A stretch of DNA of 64,000 nt from assembly GCF_009708175.1 (NCBI RefSeq), contig NZ_WMBB01000006.1, positions 248,001 to 312,000 of the forward strand. The letters are read 5' to 3'. Below the pieces are notes generated by a model that was not told where the DNA came from, ran no database searches, and saw only the letters and a list, made by a program, of their open reading frames with translations. Shown piece after piece: positions 46,973 to 57,985 of this stretch. Source of the DNA: Nocardia aurantiaca (GTDB lineage: Bacteria; Actinomycetota; Actinomycetes; Mycobacteriales; Mycobacteriaceae). The position numbers and the translations under genes are program-made. Numbering within the stretch: the stretch's first letter is position 1; each line of letters opens with the position of its first letter.

Positions 46973-47830
46973 GGTGAGGTACTTCCAATCTGCCCCGCGA
47001 CGCCGCACCCGGTGGTGCGTCGGACTCCGCGAGGTCTCAGGAAGATTACGAGCACATAACGGTGCTTTGTAAAGCCGTGATAAGGATTCGTGACTCGAAA
47101 TTGTTACGCATCCCCATTTCGATGCGATAAACATCACAGCAATCACGAAACGATAACAGTGGCCGTTTTTCCGAGAGCGTCCCAATGGCTACCGGCGGGT
47201 AGCGCGTGCCCGCACGAGCCCCTCCCAACCTCGACGGATTCCACATAACACCAGGTAATGGCCATTGTTCGCGACCTGGTCGATCCCGACACGCCCATCC
47301 GACACGCCCGACCGCAGGACAGCGGGGCAGCACACACCGGACGCCGATTCGAATCGGTCACCTCACTCGCGGAATTCATTCACAATCCGAATGAATGTGA
47401 CGCTGGCCACATTTTCCCTTATTCTCGTGAATTCGAGGATTTGATCTTGAGAATTTCCATCACATATCCAGACATTTCCCCAGGTCGCGCGTAGCAACTC
47501 CCTGGACGCGGCCCGGGTTCCCGGCCGACCTGCGAAGAACGCCGTACGACACACTCCCGGACGCGGTCACGACCCGCTCGCCTGCGGTCGTCACCCATCG
47601 CCGGACGCCTCATGATCGCCGCCGCGGCGGGAGCAGGCCCCGTCCACGCCGCCACCGCCACGGAATCCGACCGGGCGATCGGCCCCACCCGTGTATCGGG
47701 TGAGCGAGGGCCGACCGCACGGAGACCTCCGAGGGCAGCTCGCCGCCGATCGACGGGGATGCGGCGACCGAATCAGACAAATGCCTTGCCCAGGAAAGCG
47801 TGTCGGACCCTGCGCCTAGGCTTCCCGTCC
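46973..47830. promoter_or_regulatory. Long regulatory intergenic region
   Basis: About 860 bp between divergent genes with no convincing coding sequence. Two elements of the form AT[TC]AC-N6-ATAAC (47045-47060 and 47142-47157) precede the NlpC/P60 gene. Two palindromes, CCGATTCGAATCGG (47344-47357) and ATTCATTC-N7-GAATGAAT (47374-47396), lie in a stretch that is AT-richer than its surroundings. A TAGGCT sits eight bases before the GTG at 47831. Confidence 0.5.
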
Positions 47831-49564
47831 GTGTCCGGACAGCTGGCCTTCGACGAGCTCGAAACCCCGCTCTATGACACGACGTTCGTGGTGGTGGACC
47901 TGGAGACCACCGGCACCAGTCCCGACGGCGACTCGATCACCGAGATCGGGGCGGTGAAGGTGCGCGGCGGCGAGGTGCTCGGGGAGTTCGCGACGCTGGT
48001 GAACCCCGGGTGCGCGATTCCGCCGCAGATCGTGCAGATCACCGGGATCACGACGGCCATGGTGATGGACGCGCCGCGGATCGAGCAGGTGCTGCCCGGA
48101 TTCCTGGAGTTCGCGCGGGGCGCGGTGCTGGTCGCCCACAATGCCCGCTTCGACACGGGGTTCCTGAAGGCCGCGGCGGCGCGGTGCGAATTGCCGTGGC
48201 CCGCTTTCCAAACGGTGTGCACGGTCCAGCTGGCGCGGCGGGTGCTCGGCCGGGACGAGGCGCCCTCGGCCAAGCTCTGGTATCTGGCACAGCTGCTGGG
48301 CGCCGAGACACGGCCCACGCACCGCGCCCTCGACGACGCCCGGGCGACGGTGGACGTGCTGCACGCGCTGATCGCCCGGGTAGGCAATCAAGGAGTGCAG
48401 AGTCTCACCGAGCTGCTCGACTATCTGCCGGAGGTGACGCGCCGCCAGCGCGCCAAACGCGTGATGGCCGCGGACCTTCCGGCCACGCCGGGCGTGTACC
48501 TGTTCCGGGGGCCATCGGATGAAGTCCTCTACATAGGGACGGCGGTGAACCTGCGCCGTCGCGTCCGCAACTACTTCACCGGCTCCGACACCCGCCCGCG
48601 CATGCGCGAGATGGTGCAGCTGGCCACCCGGGTCGATCATGTCGAGTGCGCGCACGGCTTGGAGGCCGGTGTGCGCGAGCTACGGCTGCTGCTCGCCCAC
48701 ACCCCGCCCTACAACCGCAGATCGAAGTTCCCGCAGCGCGCGTGGTGGCTGACGCTGACCGATGAGCCCTTCCCCCGCTTCGCCGTCTCCCGCACACCCA
48801 CCCGAGATGCGCTGGGCCCGTTCACCTCCCGCGCCGATGCGGTGGAGATCGCCGCGACCGTCGCCGAGCAGGCGGGCCTGCGCACCTGCACCACCCGGAT
48901 CCCGCGCACCGGCCGCCACGATTGCCCGCCGGCCGTGGTCGGCGGTTGCCCGGCGAGTGCCCATGGCAGCCCCTTATATATAGAGGAGTACGAACGCGTT
49001 CCCGCCGCTGTCCGCGCCCTGTTCACCGGGGCCGACGACGCACTCTTGCACACCATTGCCGGGAAGCTCGAAACTCTGTCCACCGCAGAACATTTCGAGG
49101 CCGCAGCCCGCCTGCGGGATCGCACCGTGACAGTGGTCCGCGCCCTGCGCCGCACCCAGCGCCTGGCCGCCCTGGCCGCCATCCCCGAACTGATCGCCGC
49201 CCACCCCGACGGCGCGGGCGGCTGGGAGTTCGCGATCATCCGGCACGCCCGCCTCGCCGCCGCCGGCACCGCCGTCCGCGGCATCTCCCCCATGCCGGTG
49301 GTGGACCGCCTGGCGGCCTCCGCCGAAACCGTCATTCCGCCCCGGCTCGCCGGCCCCGACGACGACCCCGCGTATCCCCCACTGCGCGGCGCGCTTCCGG
49401 AGGAGGCGGGCCTGCTGCTCCGCTGGCTCGAACAGCCCGGCACCCGCATCGTCCGCACCACCGACGGCTACGCCGAACCTCGTCTCGGCGCGGGCGCGTG
49501 GCTGGACTGGGTCGCCCGCGCCGAGGCCGCCGCCCAGCGCACCGCCCCGGAGCAGACACCGTAG
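47831..49564 (+). CDS. DNA polymerase III epsilon-like exonuclease fused to a UvrC-type GIY-YIG nuclease
   Basis: A 577-residue two-nuclease protein like Rv2191. The N-terminal DEDDh exonuclease has [12 protein letters not shown] (Asp 23, Glu 25), [10 protein letters not shown] and [17 protein letters not shown] domain follows (about 219-250) with PGVYLF and [14 protein letters not shown], then a UvrC-like region with LRELRLL-type and UVR-like [13 protein letters not shown]. It probably acts in DNA repair or proofreading, separate from UvrABC. The GTG at 47831 gives the start [10 protein letters not shown]; there is no ribosome site and a TAGGCT lies just upstream, so a leaderless message is possible. 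The stop is TAG at 49562. Confidence 0.9.
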   Translation: MSGQLAFDELETPLYDTTFVVVDLETTGTSPDGDSITEIGAVKVRGGEVLGEFATLVNPGCAIPPQIVQITGITTAMVMDAPRIEQVLPGFLEFARGAVLVAHNARFDTGFLKAAAARCELPWPAFQTVCTVQLARRVLGRDEAPSAKLWYLAQLLGAETRPTHRALDDARATVDVLHALIARVGNQGVQSLTELLDYLPEVTRRQRAKRVMAADLPATPGVYLFRGPSDEVLYIGTAVNLRRRVRNYFTGSDTRPRMREMVQLATRVDHVECAHGLEAGVRELRLLLAHTPPYNRRSKFPQRAWWLTLTDEPFPRFAVSRTPTRDALGPFTSRADAVEIAATVAEQAGLRTCTTRIPRTGRHDCPPAVVGGCPASAHGSPLYIEEYERVPAAVRALFTGADDALLHTIAGKLETLSTAEHFEAAARLRDRTVTVVRALRRTQRLAALAAIPELIAAHPDGAGGWEFAIIRHARLAAAGTAVRGISPMPVVDRLAASAETVIPPRLAGPDDDPAYPPLRGALPEEAGLLLRWLEQPGTRIVRTTDGYAEPRLGAGAWLDWVARAEAAAQRTAPEQTP

Positions 49565-49603
49565 GAGTGACCGCGCCCGGTTCGGCCGCCGCCACCGTGC
49601 GCA

Positions 49604-49948
49604 GTGGGCGCATCCCTCGCCGGTGGTGTGGCCGCCGCCGGAGACCTACGCCGAGACGCGGCGGAGATCCTGCCGGGCGTGCGCTACCGGCGGCTCGTGC
49701 TGTGGCGGTTCTCGCTGGTGTGGACCAAGCCGAATCCGGATGGGCCGCAAGGCTGGTCGCTAGCGCGGGATGCCGTGCGCCCGGCCGGTCTCCACCGCGT
49801 ACCGCGTCGCCATCGCGGGCCGGTCGCCCGCACAGCGGCGATAGTCCGGAGGCTGACGAAATCCCGCGGTCCTCGTCACCCGATCGCTTCGGGCCAGGAG
49901 AACGGGGAAGGCCCCGAGTCGAATTCGACTCGGGGCCCTCCCTGGTGA
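49604..49948 (+). other. Unassigned open stretch, possibly a decayed gene
   Basis: An open frame of 114 codons from a GTG at 49604 lies between convergent genes. Its middle (EILPGVRYRRLVLWRFSLVWTKP) looks protein-like, but the preceding part reads better in another frame (HPSPVVWPPPETYAETR), which suggests a frameshifted remnant. The 3' end runs into the qcrB terminator. No family is recognised and there is no ribosome site. Confidence 0.3.
49910..49937. terminator. Terminator downstream of qcrB
   Basis: A perfect 28-bp palindrome (14-bp arms, centre GAATTC) lies 17 bp past the qcrB stop. Confidence 0.8.
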
Positions 49949-49954
49949 CGACGA

Positions 49955-51574
49955 TCAGTGATCGTGCTTGCCGATGGCGGCGTTCTGCGCCGCCTCCAGC
50001 ACCTCGAGCATCTTGTGCTCTTCCTCGTGGGCGACGGCCACGTTCTCCGCCTGCTCCGACGCGGGGTCGGCGCGCAGGAAGGAGCCGGTGCCGGGCTTGC
50101 CGGCGGAACCCAGCTTGGCCATCTTCTTGGGCACCGGGGCGCCCTGGTACTCCAGCGGGATCGGGTGGCCGTGCGAGTCGACCGGGCCCAGCGGCTGGTG
50201 CACCTCGATGTACTCACCGTGCGGAAGCCGCTTGATGACACCGGTTTCCACACCGTGCTCGAGCACCGCGCGGTCACTGCGCTGCAGGCCGATGCAGAAC
50301 CGGTACGCGACGAAGTACGCGATCGGCGGGGCCAGCAGCAGGGCGATGCGGAAGAACCAGGTGGTGGCGTTCAGCGAGATGTTGAACTTCAGCGCCAGGA
50401 TGTCGTTCACACAGGCCAGGGTCAGCACCATGTAGAACGCGATGGCCATGGCGCCGATGGCGGTGCGGACCGGCACGTCGCGCGGACGCTGCAGCAGGTT
50501 GTGGCGGGCGGTGTCGCCGGTGAGGCGCTTCTCGATCCACGGGTAGGCGATCAGCACCACGAACACCACGCCCATGATGAGCGCGACCCAGACCGGCGCC
50601 GGGACCGTGTAGCGGCCCAGGTACAGCTCCCACGGCGGCATGAGACGCGCCATGCCGTCGGTCCACATCATGTAGAAGTCCGGCTGCGAACCCGCGGAGA
50701 CCTGAGACGGGTTGTAGGGACCCAGGTTCCAGATCGGGTTGATCTGGAAGACGCCACCCATGATGGCGACGACGCCCAGGGTGAAGGCGAAGAACGCGCC
50801 CTGGTCGGCGGCGAACACCGGGATGATGCGGGCGCCGACGACGTTCTTCTCGGTGCGGCCCGGTCCGGGGAACTGGGTGTGCTTCTGATACCACACCAGC
50901 GCCACGTGCGCGGCGATGAGCGCCAGGATGATGCCCGGCAGCAGCAGCACGTGCGCGATGTACAGACGCGGAATGATGATGGTGCCCGGGAAGTCACCGC
51001 CGAAGATCAGCCAGTGCATCCAGGTGCCGATGACCGGAAGACCCATGGTGATGCCGCCGAAGGCGGCGCGCAGACCGGTGCCGGAGAGCAGGTCGTCCGG
51101 GATCGAGTAGCCGAAGAAGCCCTCGAACATGGCCAGGATGAGCAGCAGCGAGCCGATCACCCAGTTGGCCTCACGCGGCTTGCGGAACGCGCCGGTGAAG
51201 AAGATGCGGAACAGGTGGATGATGATCGACGACGCGAACAGCAGCGCCGCCCAGTGGTGCACCTGGCGCACGAACAGACCGCCGCGCACCTCGAAGGAGA
51301 TGTTCAGCGCGGTCTCGTAGGCCCGCGACATGGTGACACCGCGCAGGGGCTGGTAGGCGCCCTGGTAGACGGTCTCGGACATGGACGGGTCGAAGTACAG
51401 CGTCAGGTAGATGCCCGACAGCAGCAGGATGATGAACGCGTACAGCGCGATCTCACCGAGCAGGAACGACCAGTGGGTCGGGAAGACCTTGTTGATCGAT
51501 CGCTTGGCGAACGCCGCGACGCGGTAACGCTCGTCAATCTCGTTGGCCTGGACGGCCACTTTGCTAGGGCTCAT
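49955..51574 (-). CDS. qcrB: Cytochrome bc1 complex cytochrome b subunit QcrB
   Basis: A 539-residue polytopic b-type cytochrome, the quinol-oxidising core of the actinobacterial bc1-aa3 supercomplex. About nine hydrophobic segments occur; heme-ligand histidines lie in the second and fourth helices ([20 protein letters not shown] and [23 protein letters not shown]). The Qo-site motif appears as a PxxW-type block. An extended C-terminal cytoplasmic tail of about 120 residues is typical of this phylum. The ATG overlaps the qcrA stop as ATGA. It is the last gene of the ctaE-qcrCAB operon. Confidence 0.97.
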   Translation of the reverse strand: MSPSKVAVQANEIDERYRVAAFAKRSINKVFPTHWSFLLGEIALYAFIILLLSGIYLTLYFDPSMSETVYQGAYQPLRGVTMSRAYETALNISFEVRGGLFVRQVHHWAALLFASSIIIHLFRIFFTGAFRKPREANWVIGSLLLILAMFEGFFGYSIPDDLLSGTGLRAAFGGITMGLPVIGTWMHWLIFGGDFPGTIIIPRLYIAHVLLLPGIILALIAAHVALVWYQKHTQFPGPGRTEKNVVGARIIPVFAADQGAFFAFTLGVVAIMGGVFQINPIWNLGPYNPSQVSAGSQPDFYMMWTDGMARLMPPWELYLGRYTVPAPVWVALIMGVVFVVLIAYPWIEKRLTGDTARHNLLQRPRDVPVRTAIGAMAIAFYMVLTLACVNDILALKFNISLNATTWFFRIALLLAPPIAYFVAYRFCIGLQRSDRAVLEHGVETGVIKRLPHGEYIEVHQPLGPVDSHGHPIPLEYQGAPVPKKMAKLGSAGKPGTGSFLRADPASEQAENVAVAHEEEHKMLEVLEAAQNAAIGKHDH

Positions 51575-52719
51575 GAACGACGCTCCCAGAAAGCCGGGCC
51601 GAGGGGCTCGATGAAGTCGTGCTGGGCGACCAGGTAGCCCTCGGCGTTGACGGTAATCGGCAGCTGCGGCAGCGCACGAGCGGCGGGACCGAAGACCGGC
51701 TTACCCCACTCGGTCGCCGAGAACTGCGACTGGTGGCAGGGGCACAGAATTCGGTTGGTCTGCTGCTCGAACAGCGAGGTGGGGCAGCCGAGGTGGGTGC
51801 AGATCTTCGAGTAGGCGAAGTAGTCGCCGAAGTTGAAGCTCTCCTGGCCCTTGCGCTTGATGGCGTGCTCCGCGTCCTGGGGCCGCAGGCGGATCAGCAT
51901 GACCGCGTTGCGGATTCCGCGCAGCGACTGCAGGGTCGCGTGCTCGTCACCGCGCCAGGATTCCTTCCACGGGAAGACGGTCTCCATGGCGCCGGCGTCG
52001 AGGTCCTCCGGCTTGACGAGGACGATGTCCTCGGGCCGGCCGGTGTCACGACGCAGATAGATGGTCTCGCCCGGGTAGTCCGGGGTCCAGCCGGAGACCC
52101 ACAGCGGCGACTTGTCGCGCTTGGCCCACGGGTTCTTGATCATGCCGCCGACGAAGACGAACAGCGCGCCGACGCCCAGCAGCCCGACGCCCAGGCCCGC
52201 GGTGCGGGTGATGAGCTTGCGGCGGCCCAGCGTTGAGGTCTCGGCGGCGTCCTGCAGCTGCGCGACCAGGGTGCGCCGGTTGACCTCCGAGGACGCGCCG
52301 TCGTGGCGGTCCTGGATGGAGATCTCGGCGGGAATGAAGTGCTTGCGGATCAGCACCACCGCGACGCCGATGGCCAGCACGGCGATGCCGAGGGTGAGGC
52401 CGTAGAGCGGGGTGGTCAGCGTGTACATGCCGTTGCCGTCCTGGTGACGGCCCTTGTACTCCCACGGCCAGAACAGGAAGACACCGATCAGCGCGGCACC
52501 CGCGAGCGCGGAGATGCCGAACCACAGCGCCACCCGGCGCTCGGCGCGCTTCTCGGCCCGGGTACCCGGGACCGGCCAGCGCGGGGCGCGGTAGGCGACG
52601 TCGACGCCGTCGAGCTCGGTACCGAGCTTGACCAGCTCGTCGCGGGACATGGCGTCGAGCTGCTCTTCGGTGGGTTCGGTGGGGCTGTCCCCCATGCTGT
52701 TTCGCTCCTGTTCACTCAT
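51571..52719 (-). CDS. qcrA: Rieske iron-sulfur subunit QcrA
   Basis: A 382-residue Rieske protein of the bc1 complex. Three membrane helices precede the C-terminal Rieske domain, as usual in actinobacteria. The cluster ligands are in CTHLGC and CPCHQSQFS. Electrons pass from quinol through this [2Fe-2S] centre to the di-heme cytochrome c. The N-terminal 50 residues are acidic. The ATG at 52719 lies 73 bp after qcrC, and the stop overlaps qcrB. Confidence 0.97.
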   Translation of the reverse strand: MSEQERNSMGDSPTEPTEEQLDAMSRDELVKLGTELDGVDVAYRAPRWPVPGTRAEKRAERRVALWFGISALAGAALIGVFLFWPWEYKGRHQDGNGMYTLTTPLYGLTLGIAVLAIGVAVVLIRKHFIPAEISIQDRHDGASSEVNRRTLVAQLQDAAETSTLGRRKLITRTAGLGVGLLGVGALFVFVGGMIKNPWAKRDKSPLWVSGWTPDYPGETIYLRRDTGRPEDIVLVKPEDLDAGAMETVFPWKESWRGDEHATLQSLRGIRNAVMLIRLRPQDAEHAIKRKGQESFNFGDYFAYSKICTHLGCPTSLFEQQTNRILCPCHQSQFSATEWGKPVFGPAARALPQLPITVNAEGYLVAQHDFIEPLGPAFWERRS

Positions 52720-52792
52720 GGCTGCGCCCTTTCGGTCATGAGTCCGGGCGCTGCGTGGTCATGCTGCGCCGCCGCCTCCGCACCTGACGTAC

Positions 52793-53653
52793 TCATGACC
52801 GGGAACCGATCCACATCGCGGAACCGACCAGGACCACGATGCCGACGACCCAGATGGCCAGGCCCTCGGTCGCGGGACCGAAGCCGCCGAGGCCGTAGCC
52901 GCCCTCGGAATGGGTCTCCATGCGGTCCTTGATGTAGGCGACGATGTCCTTCTTCTCGTCCGGCGTCAGCTGCCGATCGGAGAACTTGGGCATGTTCTGC
53001 GGGCCGGTCACCATGGCCATGTAGATCTGCTGGTTACTGGCCGGCTCCAGCGGCGGCGCGAACTTGCCGGACGACAGCGCGCCGCCCTTGCCGGTGAAGT
53101 TGTGGCAAGACGCGCAGTTCATGCGGAACAGCTCGCCACCGCGGCCGAGGTCGCGGTCCTCGACGATGGACTCCTGCGCGATCTCGCCATTGCTGTCGCG
53201 CAGCACGGTCGGGCCGCCGCCCTGAGACTGGACGTACGCGCCGAGCGCGTCGGTCTGGTGCGCGTCGAACTTCGGGGGCTTGCGCTGGATCTGCGCCTCG
53301 TTGCGGGCGGCCGGCATGCGGCCGGAGGAGACCTGGAAGTAGACCGCGGCCTCACCGACGCCGATCAGGCTGGGGCCGCGATCCTGGACGCCCTGCAGGT
53401 TGGCACCGTGGCAGGTGACGCAGGAGGTGTCGTAGATCTGCTTGCCCTCGCGGATCAGCGCGGACTGGTCCTCTTTCGCGGTCGCGACCTGAGCCTGCGG
53501 GGTCAGGGCCGACGCCGCGAAGCCGGCTCCGACGAGGCCCATCAGGAGTACCAGACCGCCGGCCAGCTTCCGACGCATACGGCGCTGCTTGCGGATCTTG
53601 GTGGCCTGGCCGATCCCCTCGGGATCTGGCGCTGACGGGGGAGATGAACTCAT
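52793..53653 (-). CDS. qcrC: Di-heme cytochrome c subunit QcrC
   Basis: A 286-residue membrane-bound c-type cytochrome. An N-terminal helix (about 30-50) is followed by two cytochrome c domains with heme motifs CVTCH (78-82) and CASCH (180-184); axial methionines are likely in GRMPAA and QNMPKF. A C-terminal helix anchors it. In this phylum QcrC replaces a soluble cytochrome c and hands electrons directly to the aa3 oxidase. The gene is 81 bp downstream of ctaE. Confidence 0.97.
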   Translation of the reverse strand: MSSSPPSAPDPEGIGQATKIRKQRRMRRKLAGGLVLLMGLVGAGFAASALTPQAQVATAKEDQSALIREGKQIYDTSCVTCHGANLQGVQDRGPSLIGVGEAAVYFQVSSGRMPAARNEAQIQRKPPKFDAHQTDALGAYVQSQGGGPTVLRDSNGEIAQESIVEDRDLGRGGELFRMNCASCHNFTGKGGALSSGKFAPPLEPASNQQIYMAMVTGPQNMPKFSDRQLTPDEKKDIVAYIKDRMETHSEGGYGLGGFGPATEGLAIWVVGIVVLVGSAMWIGSRS

Positions 53654-53734
53654 CTGTGTCCCTTTGGAGTAGACGGAACCGACTTGTACAAGTTTGTGGT
53701 CGCCGACGCGGGCTGGGCCTCGGCGCGTCCGGTG

Positions 53735-54346
<612 letters not shown>

Positions 54347-54376
54347 GCGGTAAGTATGACTTGTCGTAGTACGACA
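54347..54376 (-). promoter_or_regulatory. ctaE promoter with an inverted repeat
   Basis: A perfect inverted repeat TGTCGTA-G-TACGACA lies at 54362-54376, right upstream of a minus-strand CATACT (plus 54353-54358) that is six bases from the ctaE GTG. A further TGTCGTACG half-site follows at 54399-54407. The layout fits a repressor or activator of the respiratory operon. Confidence 0.6.
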
Positions 54377-54523
54377 GGCGTAGGCGGGTACGAAACTTTG
54401 TCGTACGTGTCGGAAAGCCCAGCGCGAGCGGGCGTCTCGCGGTGACCTTCGGCGTGTCACCGGAGAGCCTAGATTGCGCAGGTAAGAGGAAGCTGAGCCC
54501 TGCTGAGAGGGAGTTGAGCGGTG

Positions 54524-54928
54524 ATGTCGTGGTGGCAGCGATTGCTGGGACGGGGCGGCACAACGAAACTTGATCCGGCGCGCCCGGATCTGGTGGTGGT
54601 GGCGTCGAGTTTCGATGATGCGGAAGCCTGTTCGACCGCCCTGGGCAAGGCCTTGGACTGGTCCGCCGATCAGCCGGTGGTGCTCAGGCACCATCTGCGG
54701 GTGCCCGTCGGCCAGGTGAATGCGGTGCAAGTCATCGCCGCGCAGATTGGCTATGACACCGCCTCGGTGGACGGCGCGGATCCCGCGAACCTGGTTTTGC
54801 AGCGAGTGCAGGTGCTCGACGCCCTGCACTGCTCCCAGGAACGTGCCCGCATCGCCGCGGTCGCGCACCGCCATGAAGGCGACGTTCTGGGCTGGGATGC
54901 GCTTCAACCCGCGGAACGGCCCCGCTAG
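54524..54928 (+). CDS. Hypothetical protein divergent from ctaE
   Basis: A 134-residue soluble protein that I do not recognise. It starts [10 protein letters not shown] and has an alpha/beta-looking core: [23 protein letters not shown], then [26 protein letters not shown], and a helical end [18 protein letters not shown]. No signal peptide or membrane helix is seen. GAGGGAG lies upstream of ATG 54524, and TAGATT at 54470 may be the -10. Its position next to ctaE seems conserved in relatives, but no role is claimed. Confidence 0.7.
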   Translation: MSWWQRLLGRGGTTKLDPARPDLVVVASSFDDAEACSTALGKALDWSADQPVVLRHHLRVPVGQVNAVQVIAAQIGYDTASVDGADPANLVLQRVQVLDALHCSQERARIAAVAHRHEGDVLGWDALQPAERPR

Positions 54929-55072
54929 CGAGAGTTCTGGGGCGGAGCTGCGGGAAATCCCGGGTGGGTCGGGGCGCAGCCCCCTGAGAGTCCCGAATGC
55001 TGGGTCATCCACACTAGGCTTGCCCCAACGACACTGGTGTCCGGCATCGACCGGCCACGGGAAGAGAAGGCA

Positions 55073-56128
55073 ATGAGCGCGCGCAGCTGGCGAGAAATCC
55101 TCGGCATCCTCACCGACGGCAACGATCTGTCCTCGGATGAGGCCGCGTGGGCGATGAACGAGATATTCTCCGACAACGCCACCACCGCGCAGATCGCGGC
55201 CTTCGGTGTGGCGCTGAAGATGAAGGGCCCGACCCCGACCGAGTTGAGCGGTCTGGTCAGCGGAATGCTCTCGCACGCGCGGCGGGTGCCGTTCGAGGGC
55301 GCGGCGGTGGATATCGTCGGCACCGGCGGTGACCGCTCGGGCAGCGTGAACATCTCCACCATGTCCTCGATCGTGGTCGCGGCCACCGGGATTCCGGTGA
55401 TCAAGCACGGCAACCGGGCGGCCTCCTCCAAGAGCGGCGGCGCGGACGTGCTGGAGGCGTTGGGCGTGAAGATCGCGCTGGGGCCGGAGTCGGTGGCGGA
55501 GTGCGTGCGGCAGACCGGCATCGGCTTCTGTTTCGCGCCGGTGTTCCATCCCTCGCTGCGGTTCGCCAGCCAGGCGCGCGGTGAGATCGGCATTCCGACG
55601 GTCTTCAATATCCTGGGCCCGCTGACCAATCCGGCCCAGCCCAGCGCGGGCCTGATCGGCTGTGCCTTCCCGGATCTGGTGCCGGTCATCGCGGGCGTGT
55701 TCGCCGATCGCGGGGCTTCGGCGCTGGTGGTGCGCGGCAATGACGGGCTGGACGAGATCACCACGGCCGACACCACCGATGTGTGGGTGGTCGCGGGCGG
55801 CCGGTCGCACGAAACCACCGTCGACCCGACTCGATTGGGTATCGAGCGGGTAGATCCGTCGGCGCTGCGGGGTGGCGACGCGCAGATGAACGCGGTGATC
55901 GCCCGCAATATGTTCGCGGGCGATCCGGGCCCGGTGCGGGACGCGGTGCTGCTGAATTCGGCGGCGGCCGTGGTGGCGTTCGATCTGACCGCCGAGGAGG
56001 TCGAGGCCGATCTGCACGCCAAGCTCGCGGTGGCGTTGAAGCGGGTGGCCGAGACCGTGGATTCCGGTGCGGCGGCGAGCCTGCTGGACCGCTGGGTCGC
56101 GGTCTCCAACGAACTCGACGCGAACTGA
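55073..56128 (+). CDS. trpD: Anthranilate phosphoribosyltransferase TrpD
   Basis: A 351-residue enzyme that joins anthranilate and PRPP in tryptophan synthesis. The PRPP-binding loop is [14 protein letters not shown] (83-96), followed by [18 protein letters not shown], and the metal-binding block DGLDEITT is intact. The ATG at 55073 has GAAGAGAAGG upstream; a longer in-frame start at 55037 is unlikely. A TAGGCT at 55015-55020 may be its -10. It is a single gene here, apart from other trp genes, with a TrpF-like gene convergent on it. Confidence 0.95.
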   Translation: MSARSWREILGILTDGNDLSSDEAAWAMNEIFSDNATTAQIAAFGVALKMKGPTPTELSGLVSGMLSHARRVPFEGAAVDIVGTGGDRSGSVNISTMSSIVVAATGIPVIKHGNRAASSKSGGADVLEALGVKIALGPESVAECVRQTGIGFCFAPVFHPSLRFASQARGEIGIPTVFNILGPLTNPAQPSAGLIGCAFPDLVPVIAGVFADRGASALVVRGNDGLDEITTADTTDVWVVAGGRSHETTVDPTRLGIERVDPSALRGGDAQMNAVIARNMFAGDPGPVRDAVLLNSAAAVVAFDLTAEEVEADLHAKLAVALKRVAETVDSGAAASLLDRWVAVSNELDAN

Positions 56129-56152
56129 TCCGGTTCGGGCCGGCGAGGCGCG

Positions 56153-56707
56153 TCAGGCCCCCGGTTCGGCCACCGAGTCCACGGCCTGCTTGAAGCGGCG
56201 CATGGCATCGAGACTCTTGATACCGGGCGCGGTTTCCAGCGAGCTGGAGACGTCGACGCCGAAGGGCCGGTGGGCGGCGATGACCTCGGCGACGTTGTCG
56301 GGGCTCAGACCACCGGCCAGCACTACCTGCCCGGGCGCCTTGACGAGCCAGTCCGGGAATTCGGTGAACACGCCCGACCCGACGCTGGCGTCGTAGAAGA
56401 AGTACTCGCAGGTCTGCTCCGGGGCTGGTTCGACGGCCGAGCAGTAGGCCAGATTCGGCAGCTCGGTCCAGTTGTAGAGCTGGATGACGTCGAAGTCGCC
56501 GATCACCTCGGCGACCTCGGTCCGGTCGAACGCGACGACGAAGGAGCGGATCTTTCCGCGCGCGTACGCGGCCAGTTCCCGCGCCCGGGCGGGCTCGACA
56601 TACCGCTTGCTCTTGGGTGTGCCGACCACGCCGATGGCGGAATAGCCGAGTTCGACGGCCCAGTCGATCTGTTCCTCGGTGGTCAGCCCGCACACCTTGA
56701 CGAACAT
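56153..56707 (-). CDS. TrpF-like phosphoribosylanthranilate isomerase family protein
   Basis: A 184-residue (beta/alpha)8-barrel with the TrpF pattern: MFVKVCGLTT with the catalytic Cys (6), YDASVGSG with the catalytic Asp (106), AGGLSPDNVAEVI for phosphate binding and FGVDVSSSLE. Some blocks differ from textbook TrpF (QLYNW where QLHG is usual, GTPKSKRYV where SPRxV is usual), so the substrate may differ. Most actinobacteria rely on bifunctional PriA for this step, so a separate TrpF-like gene 25 bp from trpD is notable. The ATG at 56707 has AGGA upstream. Confidence 0.78.
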   Translation of the reverse strand: MFVKVCGLTTEEQIDWAVELGYSAIGVVGTPKSKRYVEPARARELAAYARGKIRSFVVAFDRTEVAEVIGDFDVIQLYNWTELPNLAYCSAVEPAPEQTCEYFFYDASVGSGVFTEFPDWLVKAPGQVVLAGGLSPDNVAEVIAAHRPFGVDVSSSLETAPGIKSLDAMRRFKQAVDSVAEPGA

Positions 56708-56815
56708 GGGTTCCTGCCTTCTTCCTGGAAGATTTCCTTCGAGTGTCCTGAGAGTTCCGGGCACCCAGCTGTGTGTTCGTCGTTGGGGTCCGCGGGACGG
56801 CGCTAGAGTTTCGCC

Positions 56816-57127
56816 ATGCGATACGGAGTGGTGCTACCCGGCCTGGTGGTCGCGTTCCTGGGCCTCGGCATCCCGGTGAGTGCCGCTCATTGGGCCGCCC
56901 ATGACGGTGCCGCGGACCCCGGCACCCTCACCGTCGACGGCCGCAATTACGGCACTCCGGACGACTGCGTGACCATCCGCAGCGTGCCGCGCCGCCTCAC
57001 CATCGACAATGCCACCACCCAGCGCGCCCGGGTGTACCTGTTTCCCGGCTGCAAGGGCGGCGTCACGCACACCATCGAGCCGGGGCACAACGGCACCGCG
57101 CTGGGCGCGTCGGTTCAGACCCGCTGA
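56816..57127 (+). CDS. Small secreted protein of unknown function
   Basis: A 103-residue protein with a signal peptide (MRYGVVLPGLVVAFLGLGIPVSAAH, likely cut after VSA). The mature part has two cysteines (DDCVTI and PGCKGG) that may pair. It ends HTIEPGHNGTALGASVQTR. No family is recognised. It starts 109 bp from the divergent TrpF-like gene. Confidence 0.65.
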   Translation: MRYGVVLPGLVVAFLGLGIPVSAAHWAAHDGAADPGTLTVDGRNYGTPDDCVTIRSVPRRLTIDNATTQRARVYLFPGCKGGVTHTIEPGHNGTALGASVQTR

Positions 57128-57136
57128 CCCGGCCGG

Positions 57137-57412
57137 CTATTCGCCGATCGAGAAGCCGGCCTCCACGTCCGCGCGCGAGTAGGACTTGAAGGCGATGTGG
57201 GTGGCGGTGCGCAGCACGCCGGGCGTCTTGTTGATGTGGCCGGTGACCACGTCGGCGATCTCCTCATGGTCGCGCACTCGGACCACGGCGATCAGGTCCA
57301 CATCCCCCGCGCACGAATAGACCTCGGCCACCCCCTTGATGTCGGCCAGTTCCTGCGCGGTCTCCGGAATCCGATCCGACTCGGCAGAGATCAACACGAT
57401 CGCGGTAATCAT
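57137..57412 (-). CDS. Stand-alone Lrp/AsnC ligand-binding (RAM) domain protein
   Basis: A 91-residue protein that consists only of the regulator-of-amino-acid-metabolism domain of Lrp/AsnC proteins, with the pattern ITAIVLI, AQELADIKGVAEVYSCAGDVDLIAVVRV and VLRTATHIAFKSY. It lacks the helix-turn-helix, so it is likely an effector-binding partner rather than a repressor. Such stand-alone domains often occur close to trpD in mycolata. The small secreted-protein gene converges on it with 9 bp between. Confidence 0.85.
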   Translation of the reverse strand: MITAIVLISAESDRIPETAQELADIKGVAEVYSCAGDVDLIAVVRVRDHEEIADVVTGHINKTPGVLRTATHIAFKSYSRADVEAGFSIGE

Positions 57413-57487
57413 GTGCCCAACTCTAGGTGATCGCCGGGGCGGCAGTGCCGATCCGGGATCGAACGGCGGCGGCAGGGGCGAACCGGG

Positions 57488-57985
57488 TCAGTCCGGGATC
57501 GCGTCGGTGTGATCGAGAGGTTCGCCGAGCAGGTCGGTGGCGGCGCGGTGGATCTTCGCCAGCGCTGACATGAGGTGGCGGCGTTCGGTGGCGGTGAGCT
57601 CGGCGGTGACCTTGTCCGATAGGGCCTTCCGGTCGGCCTCGACGGGTTCGCGGAGGGCGCGGCCGCGGTCGGTGAGCCAGAGCCGGACCAGGCGGTTGTC
57701 CTTGTCGTCGCGGCGGCGGGTGAGCAAGCCGGCGGCGGCCATGCGGGTGGCCATTTTGACGACGGTCGGCGTGGTGACGTTCAGGGCGGCGGCCATCTCC
57801 CCCGGCGTGCGGCCGTCCTGTTCCCACAGCACGGCCAGCACATGGTTCTGGCCGAGATGCAGGCCGAGGCGGCGCATATCGCGATCGGCCAAGGCGCGCA
57901 AGGCTTTCGAGGTACGGCCGTGTAGGTCGAGGAAGTCGGACACGAAGCCTCCGGTGGGTGCGGACGAGTATTGACCAATAATCAT
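57488..57985 (-). CDS. MarR-family transcriptional regulator
   Basis: A 165-residue winged-helix repressor. The recognition part is RTPGEMAAALNVTTPTVVKMATRMAAAGLLTRRRDDKDNRLV, including the MarR wing residues DKDNR. The ATG at 57985 (MIIGQYSSAPTGG) is chosen because longer frames would run through the operator. The gene is divergent from an NmrA-like gene, and two TTAG/CTAA dyads lie between them, so autoregulation and control of that neighbour are likely. Confidence 0.88.
   Translation of the reverse strand: MIIGQYSSAPTGGFVSDFLDLHGRTSKALRALADRDMRRLGLHLGQNHVLAVLWEQDGRTPGEMAAALNVTTPTVVKMATRMAAAGLLTRRRDDKDNRLVRLWLTDRGRALREPVEADRKALSDKVTAELTATERRHLMSALAKIHRAATDLLGEPLDHTDAIPD

Noticed and set aside
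47258..47494. Small plus-strand open frame in the long gap
   Set aside because: No ribosome site, no recognisable protein features, and it overlaps the palindromes.
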